A stretch of DNA of 64,000 nucleotides from Helicostylum pulchrum. Lineage: Eukaryota; Mucoromycota; Mucoromycetes; Mucorales; Mucoraceae. Positions 1-11,969 of the stretch are shown here, piece after piece; within the stretch, counting starts at the first letter, position 1, and the number at the start of each line of letters is the position of its first letter. The position numbers and the translations under genes are program-made. Location: positions 186,001-250,000 of the forward strand of contig JAIXMO010000042.1 in the NCBI GenBank assembly GCA_025677825.1, read 5' to 3'. The notes beneath the pieces were generated by a model. The model did no database searches. It had not been told where the DNA came from and saw nothing but the letters and a program-made list of their open reading frames with translations.

Positions 1-3000
1 AGCACCAGTAGATTCATCCAAGAGATCTTCAGCAATGGTACCACGGAGATAGTTGGAGTTAATCTTCATTTGGTCATCGGTTAACTTGGGTTCATCATCT
101 TCTGCACCAACGTCCTTGACACCAAGGGCCTTCCAGAACTCAGGTTGCCAGAGACCTAAAGCAGTTTCGAATCCATCGGCATCTTGATCATCACCTAAAC
201 CAATAGGCACCAAGCGATTGGCACCCAAGTTTTCAAGCTTGGCATCAATAATCTTACCAGGACGGTTATAGAAACCAGCATCTTCAGGACGAGGCCAGTA
301 GTGACTATCACCCATAGCAAAGATGGCATAGTTTAATTCGGAGAAGTTGACGTCGCCAGCGTTTAAACTGTTAAGGGCCTTCCATAAGTCACGAGAGTTG
401 GAGGGTAATTCACCTTGACCGGCAGTAGAGATAACAATAGCAAGATTGGTTTCATTTGCAAGCTCTTCAACATTTTCATAATCATCCATGGCCATGAACT
501 TCACTTGAAGACCTCTAGATTTAGCACGGTTAGCAATCTTCTTAGCGACACCTTCAGCGTTACCGTTATCAGAACCGAACAAGACAGTAAGAGGAGGACC
601 GTTAGCAGCACCCATACCAGATAATAACTTAGCAAAGTCTTCACGAGCCTTACGTTTCAATTCTTGATGTCTCTTTGTAACATCCTAAAAATAAAATAAA
701 ATAAAATTAATAAAGTTGTAAATATATATATATTTTTGTAATTGTTTTTTACCTTTTCTAATGAACTAACGAGAACTTGAGATATATCGGGATGTTGAGC
801 AACAATTTGAGAGAAATGGTTTTCACGTTCCAAAAACTTTTCAAGGTCCTTCTTGATACGTTGAGAATCCAAAGAGAAAGCTTCTTTACCTTCAGCTTCT
901 AAAGTAGGGTTCCAACGGTAAAGAGGCCAAGACCCATTATCAACAGAGACCTTGGTTTCCTTCATGGTATAAAGAGGGTTGACAGCAGCAGAGTTTGGCT
1001 CTTGAGGCAAGTAAGCAAGCACAATAGAGGGACCGTTGTATGCATCGGCTTCCATAAGAGCGTGCAAGACACCAGTGTAAGAAGAATAGACAGCGACAGA
1101 GGCAACATAAGCAGTACCAAAGTTCATTGCATAGAGACCGATATCCTTTTTACGTTGTTCACGATCCAATTCCGAAGAATAAGGAAGTGTATCCACAATC
1201 AACATATTAACGTTCTCGCCCTGAGAGATAACATGATGAATACCAGATTGACCAAGATCATAAGCCCAAGCATCGGATCCAATTAGCCAGTTAGACTTGT
1301 TAAATAAAAGATGCTTGTTATTGACAACATACTCAGCAGCAGGAACGTTAGTAACAGCCTCAACGACAGTTTCAGCAGCCTTGTTAATAGCCTTGACATC
1401 AGCCTTAGAAGATTTAACAGCTAAAAGCCATTGAGACAAAGCTTTGTAAACTGCTTGAGAAACCAAATTCTTCTTGACCAAAGTCTCCACTTCATCAATG
1501 AAACGAGCACGCTCTTGAATTTGGTTCAAGATTTTACCATAACCGTATTCAGGAGCAGATGCAGAGGGGTTCAACTCATCACGAGACCAAACAGATGCAC
1601 TATTAACAGCATTGGCGACTTGAAGACGGTCTTGGAAGACTTGATCCAACATCTTGAGGTAAGGAGTCTCAATTGGAAGAGCAGATTCAGTCTTGGCAGC
1701 AGCAGCAGAAGCAGAGACTTGACCAGAAGAGCTTTCTTGAGCAGCTAATTGAGACCAACCAGAAGGAACAGTTAATGCTTTAGCCTTGGATAATAAACCG
1801 CTGATACCAGCAGTAAATACATCCTTGACATTATCAACATAAACAACCTTAGCACCAGAAGTAGCAATAGCACGCTTCAATGGGTTAGGTAAATAAGACT
1901 CTAAATCCTTGACGGCTTCATCAACATCAGAAAAGATAACAGTACCATCGACATCAAGTTCGCTGACAGCTTTGACAGCAGCATCGCTGGTGGGCTCACC
2001 GATAATAACAAATTTTCCCTTATAGATCTTATCAGAAACAAACGAAGAAGGAGAACCGAAACGAACATGATAGAAGCCATTATCAAAAGTAGCATGTACG
2101 TTGCTTTGAGAAATATCGCCAAACTGGGATAAATCGCCAACGACATAAAGACCATCCTTTAATGAACGGGGGGTACCTTGAGCGGGGTATAATAAATTGA
2201 GGTTTGCAATATTATAGTCGACATCAACAGTAGGCTTAGCAAGGGCATCAAATAAAGAAAATACTTGACCATACTTTAAATCAGTACCTTCAACACCGTA
2301 TCTACCACTAGAGATATCCACATGATCGAATTCAGCAACTTGTAAAGCAGCGGTGACATCTAAAAAGAGAGGGTTCCACAAATGAGTGAATACCGAGCTT
2401 GGTTCTAAGACGGTCACACGTTTGATAGTTGCACGGGGTAAAGTATTTAAAAGATCAGCACTAGACCAAGGTCTGTAGACTCTGATCTTGACAAGACCAA
2501 TCTTGGCATCCTTATTACTGACAAGTGTATCGACGACAACCTTCTCTACCACAGAGGCACCAGCACCCATAGCAATTACTACCTTTTCTGCTTCAACATG
2601 ACCTGTATATTCCATAGGAAGATAATGGTGTCCTGTCAAGGTGGCGAATTGAACCATCACTTCACCAATGGATTGATAGATATCTTGCTTGTCCTCTTGC
2701 TCAGGTTGTTGTTGCTGCTGCTTGTATTGAATATAAGAAGAAGTAACTTGTTCAAGTTCATGCTGCTTGTATTGATCCAACTCTTGTTGAGATAAAAGTT
2801 GAGAAAAAACATTGTCATCTACCAAATCAATTGTGACGTGTTGATGCGAGATACGTTTACCATCGTAAAAATGCAAAACGGGCGTATTGTACTTGATAGC
2901 AACGGTATGAGCAACGATAGCTAAATCATAAGCTTCTTGAACGGTGGAAGAACATAAGATGACAGGCACGGATTCACGAGCAGACATGATGTGAGAGAAA

Positions 3001-3308
3001 TCGGCAGCACTTGAGGTTGGGTTCTCGGCAACAACATGAATGACGACACCCGTCTTGTCTTGAGTCAACTTGTAAAGTTGGGGAATAAGAGAAATTAATG
3101 ATTCGGCCTTGATAAATGCTGAGGCAGATACACCGTGTTGAAATGGTAAAACGGTGGATTGTCTAAGTACATTTTGAGTAGTGTTGGATCCCCAAACGTT
3201 TTTATCGGTTACTGAATCAAATTGCTTGTATGTATAGACTTGTTCACTTAATACTTGAGCGGCATTAAAACAAGCGTTTTCACCGGATATAAATTGTCGG
3301 TGAGGCAT
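1..3308 (-). CDS. MET5: Sulfite reductase [NADPH] beta subunit, MET5/ECM17 type (3' part beyond window)
   Basis: This enzyme reduces sulfite to sulfide in cytosolic sulfate assimilation, in complex with a MET10-type flavoprotein. About 1080 residues are visible of a family length near 1450. Exon 1 (3308-753) encodes the pyruvate:ferredoxin-oxidoreductase/TPP-like N-terminal region. A typical stretch lies near residues 690-790, around NKSNWLIGSDAWAYDLG. A small intron (752-685; GT at 752, AG ending 685) joins EK to DVTKRHQELKRK. Exon 2 (684-1) enters the flavodoxin-like domain, with the FMN-loop stretch LFGSDNGNAEGVAKKIANR. The siroheme/4Fe-4S half should lie left of base 1. The start ATG at 3308 follows a 5' A-rich leader and no upstream in-frame extension is evident. 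The domain order separates it from MET10. Family assignment is firm; completeness cannot be judged. Confidence 0.93.
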
Positions 3309-4487
3309 AATTATAGTACAAAAAAAAAAGTGGGGGATTTGAAGATAATTAAATATATGAAAAAAAGTAAATAAGAAAAAGAAAGATGTTAAATAAAAGG
3401 ATAGATTTGAGGGTTATATACTTGTTTATCCCCCGGCCTATTTGTACATATATCTACTATATTAAAAAAATTCTGCTTTATTTGCGAACATTGCGTCTTA
3501 TAGCACACAATTTCCTCATTTCCTCATTGGTCGTATCAAACTCCGCTGGAAAATCATCTAATCATCATTTTGGTACAAAAAGTTTTTCGACATATTCATA
3601 AACGTGCGTGATTTCGATTTTAGTTTCTACTGGTGTGAGAGACATGTACCCTAAAGGTGAACTATACTCAAGGGGGGCAAATACTATTTACCGTAAATAA
3701 GCTAAAATGTACCTGAATATACGCCGTAAACAAATTAAAGTCAAAAAAGAGAGACAGTTAAAAAAAAAACTGATTTTGAGTCACCGGAAAAAGATGTGTG
3801 CGAACATGGTATCATTTGTACAGTGGCTCCCAAAGTTGGCTATTTTATTGGCTCGAATGCGCTTTTGGGATCAATCAAAATTCATTTGTGTTATCATTGA
3901 AGATCTAAGGCTTCGTCAAAGTGGTTCTTTACGCTGAGCGATAGTCTTTTTTTTTCTTTCTACTGGCGCATTTACTAGCCTTGCTGATTCTAGTTTTTGC
4001 GAAATCTTGAGGTTTTTCTTGATGTACACTTTGGTTGAAGTGTCCAATAACAGTTTTCTTTGTCATCTTTTTTTTTTTTTTTTTTTTTGCTGCAAAAAAA
4101 CAATCATGCATCTTTTGAATTAAACGTGATAAATAAAACTTTTAACCGAATAACTTTTTATAAGCTACTGAAATAGTGAGTGTTAATTTCGAGCTCCAGC
4201 GCTTCAACACTTCTGTTAAGGAAGGTAATGTCAATATTTATGAGAAACAACGGCATATCCTCTCTATCGCCAGCAAATACAATTGTAGAACCTTTTTTTT
4301 TTTGTCTTTGTATTTATAAACCGTCGTTCGTACTTAAGAACAGAATACGGTCGAAATACTTTTTTTTTTTTTTTTTTGCCTTTTTCAGTTCTTTTGTTCT
4401 CCTTTTTGTTGATAATACATACCGCTTAGGTTGAGTGTATTTGCTCATGTAATATAGTTAAAGATTAGAAGTGTAATTAATTTTATT
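3309..4487. other. Intergenic region, MET5 upstream side; possible gene relic
   Basis: About 1.2 kb between the MET5 start and the 3' end of the KIN4-type gene. It has several T tracts (4070-4088, 4363-4377). On the minus strand, short stretches look protein-like: SPLGYMSLTPVETKIEITH near 3665-3590, and EFDTTNEEMRKLCAIRR near 3540-3485. They are separated by a stop. I could not place them in a family, and no credible splice model joins them. A 45-residue minus ORF starting MTKKTVIGHFNQS (about 4063-3929) is also unassigned. I call this non-coding with possible decayed exons. Confidence 0.4.
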
Positions 4488-7197
4488 TTAAAAAGTGGAT
4501 TCTTCAAAAATCATCATGCTACTGCCGCTACTACTGGTGGTCATATAACTAATCCTATTCTTTTGATCCTGTTGTTGGTTAAGACCTACAGCTGCAGCTG
4601 TTGCTTCTTCTTCTTCTTCGTGCACACGACGATGGTTCATGTAGCCTATACCCCCATGACCACTCAAATCCAATAAATCCAACAAGGTATGATACAAAAA
4701 CTTGAATGCCCAAATATTACCGCGTGTACGTTTAATATCGACAACATACAGTCCCGGTAAATTCTCAATTTTTGACAGCTCTACACTAAACTGAACTTCG
4801 TCTCCATTATCGATACCTTGCTCACCGTAAATGACATTGCTGTTTTCCACGGGTCTGTTGACTGCAGCAGCAGTAGATGGAGTCGCGGAAGAAGAAAAGA
4901 AGAGTTTAAATGGTACTGTGCTGATCTTTCTGGTTCGAACGGGCTTCTTCTTTCGCATGGGTCGAATGCATTTTAGTTTAAAGTCGGATATACGTTTGAG
5001 GTCGATGCCCATCAGTTGCAAGGATTCTTTGATGGTGAGTAGGACTTCGTTGGGTGCTTTGGAAGTGAGAGCGTCTTGGTCGACGGCGCCGCGGTGCAGG
5101 CGAAGCTTAGAGTCATTGAAATCGGCTGCGTACGATCCAAGTGGCTTACCGATCATCATGGCTCGCACTGGATTGGTTGAGGTGGTAACTGGTGGTAAAG
5201 CACTCATTGGCCTTTCAGGTAAAGGAAATCTGGCAGGTTGCTGTGGTGGTACGATAGGACGTGGGGTACTAAACTTTGAACCTTATAACAAAAAAAAAAA
5301 AAAAAACTATATAAATAAAAATGATAATATTATTATTAATGCAAATCGGGTAGTTACTCTGTGAGATGGATGGTTTACGCTTAAACCAGTCGATTAACTT
5401 TTGACTTTTTGTTCTTGTGGATCTTGTAGTTGTTTGTTTTTCAGTGACGGTAGTTTGCTCAGATACGGAGGGTAAGATATGCAGAGAGTGAGATGGTTTA
5501 TTCGGAGCTCTATTGGTATAATTTTCACTTGTAGTTCTTTCACGACGACTGTGTTGCTGAACGCTTTGTGAGCGATTGGGTATCTTTGTGAAGGAAGGAG
5601 GGGTATTATTTTGGGTGGTTCTGTCTAGGGAAGAGTAAAATTTGTCTTGTAAAAATGAAGGTGAATCTTGTTTTATTGCAGGTGTGGTACAAGAAGGAGG
5701 AAGGATCTTGATTTCATCCCGAGATTCCGGTTCCTTTGTCTGTGTGTTGTTGTTGTAAGGTAGCATAGTAGTAGAGCCTTGTATTACTTTGTTGACGGCA
5801 GAGAGTAACCGAGGATCGGAATCTGTTGTTGTCATGTGTTGTTGTTGTTGTTGTTGTTGTTGTTCTTGTTCTTGTTGTTGTTCTTGTTGTTGTTCTTGTT
5901 CATCATCAACAACAATAGATTGATTTAGCAAGTCGACATGGTCACTTAACCAAGGATGAGATCTGATATCGTCAATGGTACATCTTTGGGTTGGGTCAGG
6001 TACAAGCATTTGTCGAAGTAGATCTGTGGCTTCAGCACTCATGTGTTTTGGTATATCAAGTGGAGTGCTTACAATGTACTTGTACAACAAGTTGATATTA
6101 GCTCCTTGCGGGTTACTTGGATCATCATCAAAGGGTAGATATCCACACAGCATGGCAACAAGATGACGCCACAAGACCAAATATCTACAGCTGTACCAAC
6201 GTAATTGTTCTCGTCGTTGATCACTAATTCCGGTGCAGCATAACAAGGTGAGCCACATGAGGTGGCCATCAAGTCTTGCTGTGCAATAAGGAAACGATTT
6301 GCAAAACCGAAATCTGTGATAATAATATCACGGTCTTTACTTAAAAGTAAATTTTCCTGTGTGTTTTTAGTTAGATTCTGTGTATGTATATGTATGTGTT
6401 TTAATAAGCTTTACCAGTTTTAAATCTCGATGGACAATGTGTTTTTGATGCATGTAGTGTACACCGCTTATTAATTGTGCAAATAATCTCTTGGCTTCTA
6501 CTTCTTGTAAATAATGATGCTTTAATATATAATCAAATAACTCTCCACCTATTAAAAAAAAATATTAGCTTTTTTTTTTTTTTTTTTTTTTTTTTGCTTG
6601 TATTACCTGCTGCACGTTGTAATACAATTCCAATGTAATTTTTAATTGTTAATACTTCAAACAGTTTAACAATATATGGGTGACGGACCGACTTTTTTTT
6701 TTTTCGAGGTCAGTTTTTTATTGTTTTTTTCCTACTGTTGTTTTTTAAGCTCTTACTTTTAATACGGATATTTCTCTTTCTAGTTTTGTTTCAAGTGAAG
6801 CATGTCGAATATGATCTTTTCTCATTAATTTGATAGCAACCTAAAAAAAAAGAGATTAAAAAAAGAATATAGGAAGCAGTCGGAGTATGTAACTTACCTC
6901 TTGATTTGTTTGTACATGAACTGCAGATTTCACTTTTGCAAACTCACCTTCACCCAGTGTATGTAATAGTAAATAAGGGCCGAAATAAGATGGGTTTTTA
7001 TGCTTGGGTTCGTATCCGTACTTTTTATAGATTTCTTGATACCAAATTAAGTTGTTGGGCTGTTGCTGTTGCTGGTGCTGGTGGTAGTGGTGGTACTGGT
7101 TTGGTTGTTTGTAACGGTGTGCTTCTAGTTCACTAGGTACAGCCATCACTGAATAAGCTCGTTGGTGTGCTCCACTACTTGTTTCGTGTGGTGTCAT
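4488..7197 (-). CDS. KIN4/PPK1-type Ser/Thr protein kinase with C-terminal KA1-like region; frame broken once
   Basis: A CAMK-like kinase of the KIN4 branch, known in yeast for spindle-position checkpoint signalling to Bfa1-Bub2. Six exons are readable: 7197-6898, 6840-6757, 6691-6607, 6548-6415, 6356-5358 and 5281-4488. Motifs in order are the Gly loop [16 protein letters not shown] lysine, HRDLKLENLLL catalytic loop, DFGFA, the [11 protein letters not shown] activation segment and [14 protein letters not shown], which is typical of KIN4. A poly-Q stretch follows (5837-5895). The C-terminus carries a KA1-like segment, [19 protein letters not shown]. The frame shifts by one base near 6155, between DIWSCGVIL and [13 protein letters not shown] base is missing relative to family spacing, so the printed sequence gives no continuous kinase domain. 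Sequence error and a true null allele are both possible. Confidence 0.85.
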
Positions 7198-7568
7198 ATT
7201 TTTTTTTGGTTTTTAAAAAAAAGAAGAAAAAGAAAAAAGGGGGAGAATAAAAAAAAACTTTTTTTGTGTATGCTTTTTTATTGCCAGAAAAAAAAAAACG
7301 TGACGAAAGCTTAAGGGGTAAAGTAGTTACACACACACACACACACATAAGACGTGTTTTATTTTATTTAACAGTTACTCTCTTTTTTGATAATAAACAG
7401 ACTTTTTATTATTTTAGGAAAAAAAGGATGAAAAAAAAAAAGGGGGGTTTTTTTTTGTTTGTTCTTACCAGATACACTTGCATTTTTTTTTTTTAAAAAA
7501 AAGAGGGGAAGTAAGGAAAGGGGTGTGTGTGTGTGTGTGTGTTTTTTCAATATGTAACAAAACTTTTT
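7198..7568. other. Intergenic region between two minus-strand genes
   Basis: Holds A/T tracts, (CA)n at 7331-7347 and (GT)n at 7524-7541. It is presumably the KIN4-type promoter and the terminator of the BuGZ gene. Overlapping short ORFs here are low-complexity and not supported. Confidence 0.5.
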
Positions 7569-8069
7569 TTATGATGAAAATCTGTGTTTCTCCAACAGCG
7601 CACGTTGTTCTTCCTAAAAGCAATAAAAAAAAAATTGTAAGCACCCAAAATTGCATGATTTTTTTTTTTGTTGTTGTTATTGTGTTTTTTAAGGTTTTTT
7701 GACTTTTTATGTTACCGGTGAAATATCATTATTATTATAAATTAAAATAACTTTTGAAGCCTTCTTTTTCCCCGTGTTATGTACAGGTCTGTCATTTCTT
7801 TCAGTGAGCCTGGAAGATGGAGATAATGAAGGGGAATGAGTTTTGGAGGGAGATTCAACTGTACTAGTACTAGTAGTAGGAGGTTCTACTACTTTGTTTT
7901 GCATTGTTGGTTGTGGTGGTGCAGGTACAATGTTCGAAGTCACATCGGGTGTTATAAACGGTTGATATCCCCATGGTTGTTGTGTTGGTAGTGGTGGTGG
8001 AGGTGGCGGTGGCGGTACCATCCTATGTATATATGTGTTAGTTCAACTTTTTATTTATTCATCTATTTA

Positions 8070-8101
<32 letters not shown>

Positions 8102-9047
8102 CTCGCGTGTTTTATATAAAAAAAAACACTTGCCCGAAAAAAAAATACTTACCCAGTTGGTGGTCGATTATTACTATTATAACCAAATGCCTGCTGTGGC
8201 GGTGGGTATCCAGTTTGTTGTGGTGGATAATATTGGTTGTTGTAAGGTGCTTGGTAGGAAAAAGCGGGAGCAGGTTGACCATATCCATAATAAGGTTGTT
8301 GTGGAGGTAATGGTTGCTGTTGCTGTTGTTGTTGTTGTTGTTGAGGAGGAGGAGGAGGGGGTGGAGGTGGCACATACGCAGCAGCAGCAGCAGCAGCAAT
8401 AGTAGAAGGAGCAGCAGTAGGTACCACAGGTAAAGTGGCGGCTTTATGTGCTGCTAATTGTTGTTGTAACTGTTCCAGAGATAACTCGCCGTACTGTCCA
8501 GTTCCTATTGATTTTGCCTTTTTATTACCGTTTTGGTTATTTGCTTGAATTTGAAGTTCGTGATCAATCATGTCTTGTTCCGGTATGCCTTCCATACCAA
8601 AGATCTCGACATCTAAATTATCTCTTCCTGGTATAGCATTAGGTACTCTTTTGAGAAAGAGAGAAAGAAAAAAAAAAAGTTTAGCTTTAGGAAAAAAAAT
8701 TTTTTTTTGTAAATAGATTTTTTTCTTTTTTTACTTGTAAATGTTGATCTTGTGTACTTGTTGAGAATGAACAACCATACCACCAGCAGTAGCTATTGGT
8801 TTCGTTTTAGTTATTGTGTGCGTGTGTGTGTTTAAAGTAGTACTTACTTAATTTCTTATTACACTCTTCGCATTTGAAATGTTTAGCCTACTCAAAAAAA
8901 AAAAAAAAAAAAGGGTTAAACGACTAAAGTAAATAATTTCTACTTTCTTACTCTTTGATGAGTGACAAGAACTTTATCGTCTTCAAAGTCTTTTTCACAG
9001 TACCAGCACCAAGGTCGCATAGGCTTTGACTTTCTTTTTTTACCCAT
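7569..9047 (-). CDS. BuGZ/ZNF207-type zinc-finger protein with C-terminal GLEBS motif
   Basis: BuGZ proteins bind Bub3 through a GLEBS motif and assist kinetochore attachment and spindle assembly; several also act in splicing. The start (9047) gives MGKKRKSKPMRPWCWYCEKD, the family signature. Short exons then give AKHFKCEECNKKL and TAGGMVVHSQQVH (C2H2 pair), and VPNAIPGRDNLDVEIFGMEG. A long Pro/Gln/Ala-rich region follows (8595-8150) and continues at 8021. Splicing at 7716/7715 (donor GT) to 7615/7614 (acceptor AG) adds a last exon, 7613-7569. This completes DISPEEQRALLEKHRFSS, a good GLEBS C-terminus. Reading through instead stops after ISPVT and loses half of the motif. Introns carry long T tracts (8072-8101). 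Family assignment is firm; some splice points are by eye. Confidence 0.88.
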
Positions 9048-9281
9048 TTTTATTTTATATAATGTGTATGCGTGAAAAGTATATAAAAAAAAAAACGCGG
9101 TTCTTCTCGACTGAAAAATTTCTCTGTCTGCTTTTTTTTTGGGTGCAGAACATGTCATCATCATCAATTATCGGGTGTTGTAATCTACAAAAGTAAGTAG
9201 TGCTCAGATCAACCAAAGTATATTTATTTTTTTTGCAGCATACACACAGCGGCAAGTACTGCGGTTACGCTTAGAACGAAA

Positions 9282-9331
<50 letters not shown>

Positions 9332-10313
9332 GTGATTACATCGATTGTTGTATACGTGCAAACGTTGTTCGCTTGTAAAAAAAAAAAAAAAAAGAATGAC
9401 GTATGGGAACGGGATTTTAAACAGGTTTTTATGTTTTTGTTAAATGTCAAAATGACTGTTCTCGGATGCCCGAGAACATTTCATACTTGTTGTTGTTATG
9501 CATAATTTATAAAAGAAAAGCACCAAGACAAGATTAGAATAATCAAACATTTACGATGTTTTGCATCAAATGTCACATACGCACACACGCAAAAAGAAAA
9601 AGGGTATAGTTTACTACTTGAATGTAGTCTATCTGTCAATCCAGCTTTTTTTAGTTAGTTACACACCTAAAAAGACGATGAAATCCCCAAGTATTTATAG
9701 TTTAAGCAATCAATTGATTAACTACAACAACAACAAAACAATGTGGTTTTTGACTGGTTATGTTTTCAAGGTCGATGACAGGTATAAATAATTTGTTTTC
9801 TAGCGCTTATTTTAGTTACATTATATGTTTATCATGATGATTAAGATGTATGTGCTGTGCATTGTCAGTAGATGCAGCTGAAACGATGAAAATAAGAAGA
9901 ATGATGCATTTTTTGTGATGTATTATTAGTATTTACACAGTTGAATACAGTCCTCTCCTTTTTTTTTTCGCTTACCTCCTTTTTCATTAATAAAAAACTA
10001 TATTATCCACGCTTCTTTATAAAACGTCTTTTTAACAAGAATTTAGGGTTACAAGCAAAAAGAAGAAGAAATGGTTGATTACGTTATTTTATTTTTCTTG
10101 GTGATGATAACAAATCATAACAAATAAAATAAACAAACTGTTACATCTTTTTATTTTATTTCTTATGCATTGCCCCTTTTTTTATTTACTGTATAAAATA
10201 AAATAAAAAAACCCTTACTTTATATTTCTTTCGCTTTCTTTTATTTTTTTTATTTTTTATTTTTTTACATACGCAAGAATAAAATACGTTCATTTCTTTA
10301 TAATCAAGTAACA
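9048..10313. other. Intergenic region, divergent promoters of BuGZ and homeobox genes
   Basis: About 1.27 kb between divergently transcribed genes. It contains a 45-base T run (9284-9328) and other A/T tracts. A short plus ORF (9561-9791) has no recognisable features, and I do not call it a gene. Confidence 0.6.
9284..9328. repeat. Poly-T tract, 45 bases
   Basis: Uninterrupted T run in the divergent promoter upstream of the BuGZ-type gene. Long dA:dT tracts usually exclude nucleosomes; here that is inference. The length may be unreliable in an assembly. Confidence 0.9.
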
Positions 10314-11217
10314 ATGAGTGTAAGTATTTAAAGAAACAAAGAAAGAAGAAGAAGAGACTAACAGGCCGTTTTACATATTAAAAAAAAGCATCGTGTATTT
10401 AAACCTGTCATCTTATTCCATGATCATTCATATAGCTCGGACCCATCGGGAGTTACACATCGTATTCATATTCCATATGGAGACCCTTACTATACTCCGC
10501 TTATTCAAAAAAAGAAACAAAAAGTAGGACAAATGTTGGAATTAAACGGAAAAGCATGGTACGATATCATCAAAAGTACAAGACCTTCACAAAGTCCACA
10601 AACACCACCACTCGAAAATACCAAAGATTATTATTCCAGTTTAAAACAGGATGAACAACAAGCGTGCGATGATGATGATGATGATGATCAAGAAGAAGAA
10701 GAGGATGATGATGAATCGGATAATAACAGCTCAATTACATCCAGTTCGTGTTCTTCTTCTCCTGTACCTACTACCATTATCACAAGAAAGAGAAGAGGCA
10801 ATTTACCAAAGATTGTGACAGCAGTGTTAAAGCAGTGGTTAATTGATCACTGTCGTAATCCATATCCAACCGAAGTCGAAAAAACGAGACTAAAAGATAA
10901 AACGGGTTTAACTTTAAATCAAATTAGTAATTGGTTTATTAACGCAAGAAGAAGGTTATTACCTCAAATATTAGATACCGTTCATCCACATCATACGGAA
11001 CAGTGCTTAGAGGATGATCCAATGCCTGCCATCAAGAAAAAGAAGAGATCAAGAATGAGTTATTTTTACAACAAAGGTAAAAAAGAAACCTATCACCTTT
11101 TATTTATTTGTGCTAATCCCCTACCTAGATTTAACTGTATTAAATTCTGTTGAAGAACCAACTACAGTAGTTAGAAGAAGAAGGCGATATAATAAAAGAT
11201 CTGTCACTACTACATGA
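10314..11217 (+). CDS. TALE-class homeodomain transcription factor
   Basis: A nuclear DNA-binding regulator. The start at 10314 gives MS. A 45-bp intron follows (10320-10364, GTAAGT...ACAG), then AVLHIKKKHRVFKP. After acidic runs (poly-D/E at 10672-10715) comes a TALE homeodomain of about 60 residues. It carries the three-residue loop extension PYPTEVEKTRLKDKTGL and the recognition helix QISNWFINARRRLLPQ (W-F-x-N-x-R intact). A second intron, 11078-11128, joins YFYNK to DLTVLNSVEEP and ends at a basic tail and TGA at 11217. Without this splice the frame runs into a different stop at 11153. Fungal TALE proteins include developmental and mating regulators; nothing here shows which role applies. 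No HMG mating-type gene is adjacent. Confidence 0.88.
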
Positions 11218-11297
11218 ACAGCTAAAAACTAAAATATATGTACATATACATTTATAAAAAAAGAAACTAAAAAAAAAGCATGTATATATACAGACAT

Positions 11298-11391
<94 letters not shown>

Positions 11392-11969
11392 CTTCCCCTC
11401 CCCCCCTCCCTTTATTTCTTCTCCTCCCCCTTTGTAGCTTTTTTTAAAGTAACTTGGAAATAAAATAATTTTTCCGAGATTTTTTAAAGTAGTATTAAAA
11501 ACAAGTAGTTAGATTATAGCCACGTGCAAAAAATGAATTATTTGTAAAAGTGATAGAATAATCTATGGAGATCAATAGAGTTAAAACTTTATTTTTTTAC
11601 AAAAAAAAACCCCGCCTGCTTCCGTAAAAAAAAACGCCTTGTCCAGGTATCGTTTCCTTTCATAGGTGGGAATATCTCCCTCTCTTTGCGCATGACTTGT
11701 ATTTAAAGTGATACTATTTAACTTGCCGATCTGATAATAAGCCCTTTTGCACTCACAAAAAGATGAAATCTTCCCACTCTCTTTGAAATTTATGTATTTT
11801 GGGTAATTCGAATAGGGGAGAAGTGGTTCCACAAATTTATGCTAAATTATTTTTTCCTCTCGCCGTAATATTTTCCTATAAATATAAACTATAAAAAAAA
11901 AAATTTTCTCTCTTTTTTTTTTCTTTTTTTAACTCTCTCACACACACACACACACACACACAAATAAAA
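11218..11969. other. Intergenic region with large CA microsatellite
   Basis: Homeobox 3' flank, a (CA)45 tract and a C/T-rich stretch (11391-11435), then the promoter of the CBM21 gene with a TATA-like TATAAATATAAAC near 11877 and (CA)n just before the ATG. No supported gene: the minus ORFs of poly-Cys/Val type are microsatellite translations. Confidence 0.6.
11301..11390. repeat. (CA)45 microsatellite
   Basis: Ninety bases of perfect CA dinucleotide repeat, 83 bp downstream of the homeobox stop, followed by a pyrimidine-rich stretch. Confidence 0.97.

Noticed and set aside
8025..8402. Plus ORFs opposite the BuGZ gene
   Set aside because: They are antisense shadows of Pro/Gln-rich coding sequence and poly-T introns.
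11140..11391. Minus ORF with a long Cys-Val repeat
   Set aside because: It is the translation of the CA microsatellite, not a gene.
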